Assembly (NCBI GenBank): GCA_023653785.1
Contig: JAMKCH010056779.1
Span: 28,304-92,303 of the forward strand
DNA from: Ophioderma brevispina
Taxonomy: Eukaryota; Echinodermata; Ophiuroidea; Amphilepidida; Ophiodermatidae
Direction of reading: 5' to 3'
Length of the DNA: 64,000 nt
Shown here piece by piece: positions 30,820 through 42,785 of this stretch (positions within the stretch are counted from its first letter, which is position 1; every line of letters starts with the position of its first letter). Position numbers and translations under genes: made by a program. The notes under the pieces are model-generated. The model was not told where the DNA came from, ran no database searches, and worked only from the letters and a program-made list of their open reading frames with translations.

Positions 30820-33800
30820 ACGAAGCTCAGCTCTTTTTGGCTCTTTTTAAGACGTTTTTCATCCATTCGTGTCGTGCCGAAACTCGGACCTGTGCTGTTG
30901 GGTTCCGAATTCGACAGTTTGTTCGGCATCTCGATACGGAAACGTACGTATGGTCTATTGGCATATGACGACTTTTTGAAAAACGTGGCCCCTCCAATGT
31001 CGCTTTTCATTATACATCTTGACCACCGGTAGGCTCATAATCCAGTTTCTGAAACCAAAGCTTAATCGGGATAGCTCACTTTTTTCATCAATGCTCACCA
31101 TTTCATGTCGCTGTGGTTTTAACAGACGCTAACCAGATCACTCGCAAGCTCTTGTCGCACCGTTGTACCGACAGTCAGACTCGCACCCATTCGGACAATG
31201 TTACAATTTTTCATGTAGCACATACTGAAACTGAGTGATATTAGTCCCAATCCTGGTCCACCTAAGAATGATAGGTGGTACTGTATTCAAAACCTCTAGT
31301 AAACGACGCCATCCTAAGTTTCCCTTGTGTGACTTGCAGTAGTCGGTATACTACCTCTCGCAGCACAAGCCATCAGCTGTGTGACACTTGTGAACTCAAA
31401 TGGGACAATAGTGGGTTGTGCAGGTATCTCTAATAAAGCCTACAACAAAATAGTAAAGCTCATCAATGCTGTGAAACTTTATGTTATTCTGATGACAATG
31501 CTCCGCGTACATAAGCTTTTTACAATTTCTAATGCTGATCTTGATTTATTTGATAAGTTACATCCTAATAATAGTAGCGCAGAAGAACAGATGCTACTCA
31601 ATGCCCTCCTCCTCATCTCGATCCCAAACTATTTGAACTGTTTTAACGTAGAGCGTTTCATTTCATTCATCTTAATACCAGATCACTATTGCCAAAATGT
31701 ACGGAAATTAGAATTATCGCTAACTGTTCAAAGCTACTGCTAGTAATATCGATCTCTGAATCGTGGCTGGATTCGTCAGTAATTGATTCTGAAATTTGAT
31801 TGGACGGCCTATTCGATCTTACGCCGCCTGATCGCCAATCCCGCCAAAGGTGGGGGGTCTGACATTGTAATATAGACGCTGAAATTGGCGCTATAACCAC
31901 GGATTGTTCTCATTATTGATGATTTGAAGGCCAGATGTGGTGTTGTTGTGACCTATTGCTACCCAAAACAAAAAACATTCTTTTTTGAAAATTTCAAATT
32001 GTCTATATGTTCTTATTCAAAGAATTTTCTTGATAAATTTGATTTTCCGTGCTTTCAAAAATTAGCTTTTCACAGGAAACTTATATATTAGGGGACACTA
32101 AATATATGTATAGTGGTAGTATCCTATTCTCATTGTATTAAAACCTAGCCTTAACTTACTTTCTTGTGCAGGTTTTTAAAGGCAGGGTAATCGATCAACC
32201 CACTAGGTCACTGATACCTATGAGAGCATCATTGATCATATCATTATTAATTCCAACCAGCTTGGTTTGTCAAAGTGGTGTTTTACCAATTGGTCTCAGT
32301 GACCAGTTTCCTTGTGTACTGCACGAGAAAGTCTGTTAGGGTTCCATTGCTCTCATAAACAACTGCTTCTATTAGATCCATGAATCACTATGATGCCAAT
32401 GTTTTTTTAATTTGCTGAAGTACTTGCGAATGGTCATTGTTCTTGGGATACCCGAAGTTTGTGTTGTTGATGGCATTGCGTCAAATTTTAAAATGCTATT
32501 GACCGGCTATTCTTGATGTTGTCGGACCCTAACGTGCTATCCGTATAAAAAATCGTACGGAACAGTGGATGACCACCTTGCAATCCTAGATAAAATTCAT
32601 AGGCGTGATAAAATGAGACTTCAAATGGAAAAAGGGTAATACTGCCTTCAACTATGAAGATATACCCTCCTTACGTAATGCATCAAATTCAAAGGGAAAT
32701 AAAGCACGTCGCGAGGCACCTTATTTGCAATCTCAACTTGTGAGTGTCAGGGGTAAACCCACGTAAGTTTATGGCAACATTTGAAAGAGTCTTGGGTATA
32801 GCTCTCGAACCTCAAATAAGGCAAAAATTTTCCTTAATGTCGATGGCGAGTTGTGCTGTGACACACGCTCAGTTCTGTTAAATTATATCAACACCTTTTT
32901 CTCTACAGGTGCGGCTGGCCTTAGTCAGTAAATTACCTTTCTCCACTAAGATGGTTTGCACGGTGTCGACATTCATTCATTGATTTTTATAAGAGCCCAA
33001 GGGCATTGTTTGAATGCTTGATGAATTGGTGCTCAAACTTGATGATGAAACTTTTGTTTATAAAGAAACTTTCCCACCCTGAATATCACTAAAGGGCAGG
33101 TTTGGATGGGCTCCACCCAAGTTCTTGAAAGATGGGGTTTTCATTCTTGCCCAGTAATTGCACATCTTGTCAACCTTGTCAATCAAATAATAACACTGGG
33201 CCGGGGCGATCTTAAACTGCTAGGGTCGTGCCCCTATTAAAAAGAAAAGCAAGCGTGGATGTTTGTTGGAAACTATCAGAACTGTTAGGTTTCCTGAGTG
33301 GCGGTCTCCAAAATATTGAGAAATGTGTCTATTGTCCAGGTGGAGGAATACCTTCGAACTAAAACACTTATTATCAATATCAATCAGGCTTTCGTTCTGG
33401 ATATTCAACAGAATCATGTCTTCACTAGTATCTTACTAACTACATTAGAATTGAGCTGTCCAAAGGAAATCATGTCGGCATGCTTCTGTTGGATGTCCAA
33501 AAAGCGTTCGACAGCGTTAAACATTCGATTTGGGTAACAAACTGGAGGCGATGGGAATCCAACTCGGCTTGGTTTCATCTCTTATTTATTCAATAGGACA
33601 CGCAGCTCGTTTCCATAGATGGTAGGAATTCTGATTTCCAAAATTCTACCTGTTGGCCATTGTTGCCCCAAGGGGGGAGTCCTTTTAGGTCCTCTGCTTT
33701 ATCTGTGCTATTACAATGATATGGAGGGAAATCTCTGTGAAGAATCGGCTGTTACCCTATGCAGATGACAGTGTTCTTATTTCATATGACAAAGACCCTG

Positions 33801-34926
33801 AAGTTTTTTCCAGAAGACTCAGTGGGACCTGAAATCTTGTAATACCTGGCTAATTGACAAAACAAGCTCTGTTGCATGCCGGCAAAACCTGAATGCATTT
33901 TATTTGGTTCCAAAAAATCAGTTAAAAAAGGTCAGCCGATTTTCATTCATCTTTAATGGACAAAAAATACAATCTCAAAAAGCTATATTATCTGGGGGTG
34001 AACTCTTGGGGACCAAACCCTTTCATGGTGATTCTATGGTAATTCCATCATTAACAAGGCGGCGGTGGCTGGAAAACTCAAGTTTTATATAGACACTCAC
34101 AGTATTTTAACCGTAAACATCGTAGGACCCTCAGTTCGGCTTTATTACAGTGTTCATTTTGACTACTGTTGTACCTCGTGGTACTGTGGTATTAGTAAGA
34201 AGTGTCAGCATAAGCTTCAAATCATTACAAATGAATGCTTCGTTTTAACTGCATATGTCACAGGGATCACATTAGTCAAGCTCAATTGGTTCAGTGAATC
34301 TCTTGAATTTCCAAAACAAGAGTTAGGCAACTACGACGTCAGCCATATGTTTAAACATATTCAAATCTGTGGCCCCTCATATCTCAATCAATTTTTCCTA
34401 AAGTTAGAGATTTACATCTTTTTATGCATATAGATCTAGCTTATATAAAACTTCAATCCCTAGGGTTAAAGGTCCGACTGTAAAGTCTTCTTTTTATAAT
34501 GGAATTACTGACTGGAATAACCTGCCCTCCAATATCAAATGTGTAAGCGATATATAAGGCCCACGTTCAAAGTCTTGTTAAACTCCATTTTACCAATATC
34601 GCCTCTGAAGCCAGAGTCGGTGAATTTGCCTAACTGCTTTCCAGTCTTATGGTTGGGTTGTAAAAATCACCTTCTCAATCAATGTTCATAATTTGCTAGT
34701 TCTGCTTTTTTGCATTATTGTTGTCCTCGCTAACAGGTGCATTGTCATTTTTCAATGGACCCCAGTTGGAAAATAAGTTGGCAATTCAGCCACTTAATGG
34801 GTGATCCTGGACTAATTGACTGTTGTAAGTATGTTGTAGTGGTTATTTGATTTTGTTTGGTACATCGGTAATTTTCTTTTGTCGATTTGCCGAATCAATA
34901 ACAAACAAACAAACAAACCAACAAAC
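30820..34926 (+). pseudogene. Nearly full-length dead LINE with 2A-like motif
   Basis: Remnants appear in the expected order on the plus strand. A 2A-like string ILKLSDISPNPGP lies at 31222-31260. A PHD-finger-like block (PCVTCSS, then HQLCDTCELKW) lies at about 31323-31420. An endonuclease strip, ISESWLDSSVIDSE, lies near 31750-31792. RT motif A, LLDVQKAFDSVKH, lies at about 33486-33524, the RT core YADDSVLISYDKD at 33758-33796, and the C-terminal FDYCCTSWYCGISKKCQHKL near 34158-34217. The 3' UTR has gaccccagttggaaaataag and ends in a (CAAA)n tail at 34900-34926. Stops and frameshifts are spread throughout, so it is inactive. The tail and layout fit the CR1/L2 group. The 5' end is uncertain: plausible 5' UTR reaches back to about 30820, perhaps 30590. 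Confidence 0.85.
31237..31260 (+). other. 2A-like ribosome-skipping motif
   Basis: The codons read DISPNPGP, matching the D(V/I)(E/S)xNPGP pattern at which 2A peptides end. It lies upstream of the zinc-finger and endonuclease remnants, the place where 2A-like sequences occur in LINEs of sea urchin and other invertebrates. A stop codon 15 bases upstream of the aligned stretch (tag at 31216-31218) shows that this copy is decayed. Confidence 0.7.
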
Positions 34927-36060
34927 ATTTCGGAACTATAAATGCTGTTACCCTCGATAGATTGCTACTGACAAGCTGGATGGAATGGGAAGAGCGGTCC
35001 GATTTGTTCACCTTCCCACACACTACGAGTCTGCTACGTGTACTCATGACCCCACGTAGTTTTAATCGGAAATCTGGCTTACTCGTAAGGCAACACGTAG
35101 CCTACGTCCAAGATTTCACGAAACGCGTAAAAATCTTTAGTAGTAACTTACGTCGCAACTATAGTGCTACGTTAGTCTTCGACTGCTTTCAGCGCGAAAC
35201 GACCCCAATCATTAATGGTCAATACATGTACAAATCAACCCGCTGACTGTGTCCTTGGGGTGGATGAGCATATTGCATCTCATAGTGACTAATGGAATCT
35301 AGTACAACATCTAGTCACTCTGGGGACAGAAATTACTTTCTACAAAGAAACCAAACGGTTGAATGGGGATTTCTCAGATGATGTCCCTTAGCAAACAAAA
35401 CGTTTATTTAAGTCAGTTAAATCATTCACATATTTTAACAGAATACCTGGCAACAGAAGAGAGATTGTTTTGTTATGCATACCTGAACCACTATAAGAAA
35501 ATCTACATTATACACATTTTTGTTCTATTTGGTGTTGTTCGGCTTATCATTATAAACCCTACTTTAGTTTCCTTACTTCCCTCCAATTAAAAAGATCGAA
35601 AAGGGACGTTAGAAAACGAATACACAGAATTAAATAGATACAAACAAACATTAGGGAAAAAATGAGGGAACCGATTAGAAGAAGTTTTTGGGCTGATTCA
35701 TGGATTTTATTGTGTGCTTTTGTTCGGCTACTAGAACTGAATTGAAACTTTCAGTTACCATAATAGCGGACACATACCCACACACGCCCCCCACTCCTAT
35801 ACACTAATCGGTGTCATACGTATTTTTGAGTAGTCTTAAAATTCTACGAGGACCAGGATTAAAGAAGTGCATTCTCTTCCTTAAAGCCTTGTTATTTTTT
35901 GGCAATCAGTTCAATCTTTCAGATATGTTTTATGAAAACGAGTGGTGATTAATATTTTCAGTGCTTAGATGGCAATTAATAGATTAATAAACGCGTGTCC
36001 TAGCATGAATTGATTTTTTTTTCTGTCATTTCCATTGGTTTTCAGCTTTGGTTAGTTTTG
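34927..36060. other. Unrecognised sequence
   Basis: No gene can be supported. The frames at 34962-35246 and 35363-35590 are open for 94 and 75 residues without known features. Confidence 0.3.
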
Positions 36061-36061
36061 T

Positions 36062-38200
36062 TTTGGTTTTAAGTTTAATGGTTTGGTTAATTTCGTCTAT
36101 TGTACGTACCACATGCTTACAGTTGTTGGTGTCCATAATATCCATGATGAAATAAAAAAGGAATTTCCTGACTTTTTTTTGTTTTCAGTTTAATGGTTTG
36201 GTTAATTCCGTCTATTGTACATACCACATGCTTACAGTTGTTGGTGTCACATAATATCCCTGAGGAAATAAAAATGGAATATTCCTGACTTTTTGTTTGT
36301 TTTACGTTAATATGGTTTGGTTAATTCCGTCTATTGTACATACCGACAAAAATGCTTACAGTTTGTTTGTGTCCATAATATCCATGAGGAAATAAAAATG
36401 GAATATCCTGATTCCTGATTTTTTTTGTTTACGGTTTAATAATGGTTTGGTTAATTCCGTCTATTGTACATACCACATGCTTCAGTTGTTGGTGCTCCAT
36501 AATATCATGAGGAAATAAAATGAATATTCCTGACTTTTTTTTTGTTAAGTTTAATGGTTTTGGTTTATTCCGTCTATTGTACCATACCCAAAAAAAATGC
36601 TTACACAGTTGTTGGTGTCCATAATATCCATGAGGAAATAAAATTGAATATTCCTGACCTTTTTTTTGTTTAATTTTTAATGGTTTTTGTTATTCCGTCT
36701 ATTTTACATACCACATGCTTACAGTTGTTGGTGTCCATAATAATCCATGAGGACTATAAAATGGAATATTCCTGGACTTTTTTTTGTTTAAGTTTAATGG
36801 TTTGGTTTCATTCCGTCTATTGTACATACCACTGCTTTACATGTTTGTTGGTGTCCCATTATATACATGAGGAAATAAAAATGGAATATTCCTCTGACTT
36901 TTTTTTTGTTAAGTTTAAAATGGTTTGGTTAATTCCGTCTATTGTACATACCACATGCTTACAGTTGTTGGTGTCCAAATATCCATAGGAAATAAAATTG
37001 AATATTCCTGACTTTTTTTTTGTTTAGTTTAATGGTTTGGTCATTCCGTCTATTGTACATACCACATGCTTACAGTTGTTGGTGTCCATAATTTCATGAG
37101 GAAATAAAAATGGAATATTCCTGGACTTTTTTTTTGTTGAAGTAACTGGTTTTTGTTAATCCTTCCGTCTATTGTTACAACCCTGCTTCAGTTGTGTGGT
37201 GTCCAATAATATCCATGAGGCAATAAAATGGATAATCCTTCCTGACCTTTTTTTTTTTTGTGTAAGTAATGATTTAAATGGTTGGTTAATTCCGTCTATT
37301 GTACATACCACATGCTTACAGTTGTTGGTGTCCATATAATTCATGAGGAAATAAAAATGGAATATTCCTGACTTGTTTTTTGTTTAAGTTTAATGGTTTT
37401 TGGTTAATCCGTCTATTGTACATACCACATGCTTACAGTTGTTGGTGTCCATAATATCCCTGAGGAAATAAAATGGCCATAAAATTTCCTGACTTTTTTT
37501 TTGTTAAGTTTTAATGGTTTGGTTAATTCCGCTATTGTACATACCACATGCTTACAGTTGTTGGTGTCCATTTTCATGAGGAAATAAAAATGGAATATTC
37601 CTGACTTTTTTTTTGTTTAAGGTTTAATGGTTTGGTTAATTCCGTCTATTGTACATACCACATGCTTACAGTTGTTGGTGTCCATAATATCCATGAGGAA
37701 TAAAAATGGAATATTCCTGACTTTGTTTTTTTTTTGGTTAAGTTCATGGTTTTGGGTTCATTCCGTCTATTGTACAGTACCACATCTTCGTGTGTTGGGT
37801 CAGTCCATAATATTTAGGAAATAAAATGAATATTCCTGACTTTTTTTTTGTTTAATTTATGTTTGGTTAATTCCGTCTATTGTACATACCACATGCTTAC
37901 AGTTGTTGGTGTCCATATATCCATGAGGAATAAAACTGGAATATTCCTTACTTTTTTTTGTTTTTGTTTTAAGTTTAATGGTTTGTTGGTTAATTCCGTC
38001 TATTGTACGTACCACACGCTTACAGTTTTTTGTGTCCTAATACCATGTGACATAAACATGGATATTCCTTGACTTTTTTTTTTTGTTTTAAGTTAATGGT
38101 TTGGTTAATTCCGTCTATTGTACATACCACATGCTTACAGTTGTTGGTGTCACCATATATCCATAGGAAATAAAAATGGAATATCCTGACTTTTTTTATT
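36062..38200 (+). repeat. Minisatellite, about 18 copies of a ~119-bp unit
   Basis: The unit runs from taatggtttggttaattccg through tctattgtacataccacatg, cttacagttgttggtgtcca, taatatccatgaggaaataa, and aatggaatattcctgacttt to a T-rich end. The conserved tctattg block recurs at about 36096, 36212, 36331, 36463, 36571, 36695, 36816, 36938, 37047, 37167, 37296, 37409, 37531, 37645, 37768, 37877, 37999 and 38113. Copies differ mainly by single-base indels and T-run length. Short frames such as 36680-36988 and 37627-37824 are translations of the unit (MVWLIPSIVHTTCLQ) and not genes. Confidence 0.97.
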
Positions 38201-39740
38201 TAGTTGCTTTACCTCGCAGGGGGCCATTTGATTTGTAACGCGGTACGATAATTTAACTATCGGGTCGTTGTAGCTGATACTGATTACAAATTACAATTAC
38301 ACGGTTTACTTCGGTCTGGTTAAGAGTTTTACTCAATGTTGCAACAATCGTGCGACCCTTTCTGATTTGTGTTCAGCACAGGCTGCCGCCATTTTCATGT
38401 TCACCAATCCATTATGCCAGATTGCGCACACATACTATCCTCGACCTTAGTTGTAATTTTTATATATCAGTGATTGTGTACTCATTCTCTTAAATCGATC
38501 GTAGTTATTAGAACATAGAGCAAAGAAGTCAATTCCAAGAAACATAATTTTATACTCCTAAGAAAGAAAAGCACATATGGGGAAGCCCCTAGAAAGTTTC
38601 TGGGTGTTTTTTTTGTGATAAACACCACGAAATCAATAGCTTTATTAAAAGTAGTGAATCAGTTTTTGGTGGCGAGAACTTGATATTGTACTTATTTGTT
38701 ACTTACAATTTTAAATTCAAACCATAATCTACATGAAACTGTGTGACTTGAGGAAATATGACAAACTAAACTTCTTTCTGAATCTGCTTCTAAACCTGTA
38801 AGCGAAAGACTAAGTGGACAGTTCATTCGCCAAAGTTATAAATTCACAGATGTCTAGTAGAATGCAGATTTCGAGAGAACTCGAACTGTTTAACAAACAG
38901 AAGGCTTTTCATTCACAAGATTAACTACTCAGAGTTAAAAGGCCTTCTGTTGGTCTTCATTAAGTAGTGATAATTGGTGCTTTTAATCAACAGGAGTTTG
39001 AAATTGTGGTTTTGAAGATATGTTGTGGCAAAATCTCAAAATAGCCAAAAAAATTAGTCTTTCTCTTTTTTACATTAAAAACCCTCGATTTATACCAAAG
39101 CATCTGCAGCTAGCGTACAACATTGAGGTATCTGCAAGTATCATATCTGAGGAACTAGTTACCACCTTGAGACCCTGATACTTGCACATTTCATGTAAAA
39201 TCCAGGTTCAAAAGTTGTCCTCGAAGGTTAACTTTCTCAGGATAAAAAACAAATAAAATAAAAAAATACTCGTTTTGTAGGAGTCACTTTCTCCTTTTAT
39301 AACACCGAACTTTTTCATTCCGCTGTGATGCTGTCAAGAAAAACTGCCCTGCACTACAATTTTCTTCAACAAAAGCAAGTTAATTTCTAAAAATATCCCT
39401 CTATTCAAAGTAAGTGCCATGTTCCTACTGACGCAGTTTGGCCTGTGACTGTTGGGTCCCATCCACTATTTTGTCTATACACCCTCGAAGAAGCACAAGC
39501 CAAGTATGCCTCTTTTTTCTTTTTTTCAATCAAATGATCGAGATGTCAAACAAAAGTTTAGACTGTTTATACAGATTACAAGCTTTGTATTGCTACTTCA
39601 ATCTTGCCATGTTCCAATAATATTTCTGTGCTCAAATTTTGAAAAACGTGATGGATGTTTCCGCTAAACTGTTTTACTAGCTATTAATGCAGTCTATTAC
39701 ATGCAAAAAGTTGACCGAAAGAAGCAAAGGGCGCATTATT
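38201..39740. other. Unrecognised AT-rich sequence
   Basis: No gene can be supported. An inverted pair, acagaaggcttttcattc near 38896 and gagttaaaaggccttctgttg near 38932, could form a small hairpin. Confidence 0.35.
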
Positions 39741-39744
39741 AAAA

Positions 39745-40260
39745 GGATTCTAATCCCCGGGGGGCCATTTTGTATTAAAAGTGGATATGATGCGTGAAAC
39801 ATGGACTTCCAAAAATGCACCCTAACAAGTATTTCCACGACTAAAAACATACCCTAAACAAAGGCATTTTTTTGGTCTGTTTTTTTGGCTACCACAAACA
39901 CTTGCTTTTGTCAGTTTGGATACCCTGACCAAGTAAGCATGCATTGTGTTTGAAAATATAAACCCTTATTATTTGCTTTGCTCGTGTTGCTTGTACTTCC
40001 AATTACAATGATTTTTTTGATGATTTTGATCTCGCGTACCTCACAACTTCAGAGGGCACGAAAAAGCATACCTTTTCCATATTGCTGTTTTTTGACACCA
40101 CTAATCAATATACGCGCGTTCATATGGCTTTTGGAAAAGAGAACCTTTTACCTTCCCCTTTTTCTTGTTCACGCATCATATCCACCAATGAATACAACGG
40201 GCCCCTGTGGATTCTATCAAAAATGTAACTCAGATTGGAATTTAATGGTCTCCATATGAG
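39745..40260. repeat. Probable dispersed repeat (ACCCTAA...-type)
   Basis: The sequence (gcaccctaacaagtatttcc, then cataccctaaacaaaggcat, accacaaacacttgc and ataccctgaccaagta) has the internal periodicity of a repeat type I remember from marine invertebrate genomes. The open frame 39978-40259 falls in it. Confidence 0.4.
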
Positions 40261-42120
40261 ATGTTCTAAGTGTTCATTGGCTTTAATCTGCACATCGAGA
40301 CATCAAATTGTGTGGTTTTAAGGACAGTGTCAACCCTGACTTTCGAATATCTATTTGGTTTGTAACTTTGCAAATATTTGACTATTGTATTATAAAATAT
40401 ACTTTCTAAAGAAAATTGACGATGAACCCGATGGTGGCATCAATTTAATGTAAAACTTTCTGTATTTTTGAAAAATACTAAAAAACATGATTTTGCCCCA
40501 ACATTTTTAGACCGCATACAAACCCAATTTGAATTTTTCATGATTTCTTATGTTATTTTTTAGAAACAAGACAAAGTTGTCTAGGGACGATGTTTTTTTC
40601 ATTTTTTAAAATATGTAAAAAACTTAAAAAAAGCAAAAAATAAAAAAAATAAAAAACTTTTTATTTTTTTTTTTAAAACACAAAAACACATAAGAAAAAA
40701 ATAAAAATCTTAAGTTAGAAATCGAAAAATGAAAATTTGAGAAAACCGATCCTAGAGAAGACCGATTGCTATGTAGCAGTTAAACCTTACCTTTTACTTC
40801 GGTATTTTTTGGGTAATCTTGTCTGAAAATTTGCCCAATTTAGCGAAAATTGAACGTTGAGAAAATCCGTGGTTAGTAAAACATTGACTTTTCACGCCAT
40901 TTTCAAGCTGTCTCTTTCCCAAATAACTTTTCCCATTTGACTTCAAAATTGAGTATGTTGACTTGTTGTGCAAGTGATGAAATACATCTTTATCACTATG
41001 GAATCAACATCTTCTGTCTCTCACTCCAGAAATCAGAAGAAATTTTTACATTTCATCTGGTCTAAATTCGCGCTTTGTTTACATTTTTATTATGTTTCGT
41101 GTTTTCCACAGATGCGTTCCTCAAGTATCATTAAAAACACGCACAACGCTTCATTAAACGCAGCAAAAACTCACCACGCCTACGCGAGCTGCGCCTTGCG
41201 CCCTGCCGTCGTGTAAATTTCGCCTTAGACCATGTGGTTTTTGGTGACTTAAATAGTCAAATAGCTTTTTTAAAATCGTCACAAACACAGTTCATCAGGG
41301 TTGGCCCTGCATTGGATACCTTTGTTGGTACGAGAGGAAACCGGTTAGTTTAAATGGTGCAAAATCAGAAATTCCGTGGTAAAAACAAAAGCACTAGGTT
41401 TAACACTGCCCTTAAGAATCGCTTGTGTGTTGCAGATTATTTGGGTGGCAAAAGCTCAAATGGTCACAAGTGAGCAACCAGCGGATTTATAAAAAAAAAT
41501 CATCAAGTATCAGTACTTGGGGGTAATCTGAGTGTGCTCAATACTTAGGTATTGTCTCAGTTACCTTGAATTCCGATACTCATAGTATAATTGAAGTATA
41601 GCGATATAAGTTACCTTAGCTTCCGATCTTAAAAGATTTACTGGGGAAAAATTCCAGATTTTCGGCTAAAAAATTACAAATTATCCTCGGAGATTTGTCT
41701 CAGTGTATTAAAAAATCTTCATTGTAAAAACACATACGTGCGTCAAAACAGCCACATGCCTTGATCTTGGATATTTTTCTTAACATTAGTACCTTAATCA
41801 CATTTAACGCGATATTTTTTTATTCGAAATAAAGACGGATCATTTTCCTCTCTAGAATCCGAGTACATTTCAGTACTATACACTATATAATGCTCATATG
41901 TAGATAGTATATTTCAATTACTCAATTGTTCACTTAATAGAAGTCCTAGATAAAGGTTCCTTTGTATAACGTTTGTACTCGAAAATGTAATATAACGTCA
42001 CGGTTGCTCGAAATGTTACTTAAAATATACCCAGTGTACCCTCTGGGAAATCTATTGGGAACTATACTATGCCATGTTTCGCAATACGGTCTGACTATAT
42101 ATTTCAAAAAATGCCATTTT
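40261..42120. other. Unrecognised, very AT-rich sequence
   Basis: A/T homopolymers dominate 40590-40740. The frame at 40968-41216 (82 residues) has no recognised features. Nothing else can be supported. Confidence 0.35.
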
Positions 42121-42139
42121 TCGTGTATATTGTACCCAA

Positions 42140-42785
42140 AAGTACTACTGTGAGAAAAAAGTTACTCGGGAGAACACTCTGTAATCCAAATGGACTGAAA
42201 ACGTACTAGTTTCACATGTGCAAGTGCATCTTAGGGGTTTCTTTATGAAAAACTATATTTCGATCACGTTCTGTACTCCATACTTTCCTGCTCCCCATGT
42301 GCCTCAGGGGTCAGAGAAACAAAGAGTATACTTTAAGTACTTACTTGAATGTCCTCTCCCGTTTCGAATTTGCTCTGCTGTACTGTTACAAAAGTACCTT
42401 CGACCATTGAACTCAATGTACTGATCGAACACTCTATTCAAAATATAACTCGACCCAGAGTGTAACTCAATGTACTCGAAAAGTGCTACTTTCACGTTTC
42501 AGATTTGCACCTCAAGTATGTCCAGAGAAAAAGTACGTTTCTAGCACACTGTAATCGAAATGTCTCGAAAGTACTATCCCGTTTCGAATTAATGCTCTGC
42601 GGTAAAACTGTTTACCCCAAAAAGTACCTTTCGAGCACATGTACTCAAGTACTTGTGATACACTCCTATTCAAAATATACTGCCGACCAGGGTGCACTCA
42701 ATGTACTCGATAGTGCATAACTTTCACCTTTCAGATTTGCAACCTCACAGTAATGTCCAGATTACGTTCTCTAGCATCCTGTCAC
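42140..42785 (+). repeat. Tandem repeat, ~220-bp unit, about 2.5 copies
   Basis: The units align at gtttcgaatt (42361 and 42581), ctattcaaaatata (about 42431 and 42667), ctcaatgtactcga (about 42467 and 42699) and tttcagatttgcacct (about 42497 and 42729). A partial earlier unit is visible from 42140 (actcgggagaacac, ctgtaatccaaatgg). The units are rich in gtactcga-like strings. Small frames on both strands here are repeat-derived. Confidence 0.8.

Noticed and set aside
36680..38072. Open frames with repeated IPSIVHTTCLQLLVS-like residues
   Set aside because: They are translations of the 119-bp minisatellite, and the frame changes from copy to copy.
36062..38200. CRISPR array
   Set aside because: The whole 119-bp unit repeats and no unique spacers lie between short repeats. 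The host is also clearly eukaryotic.
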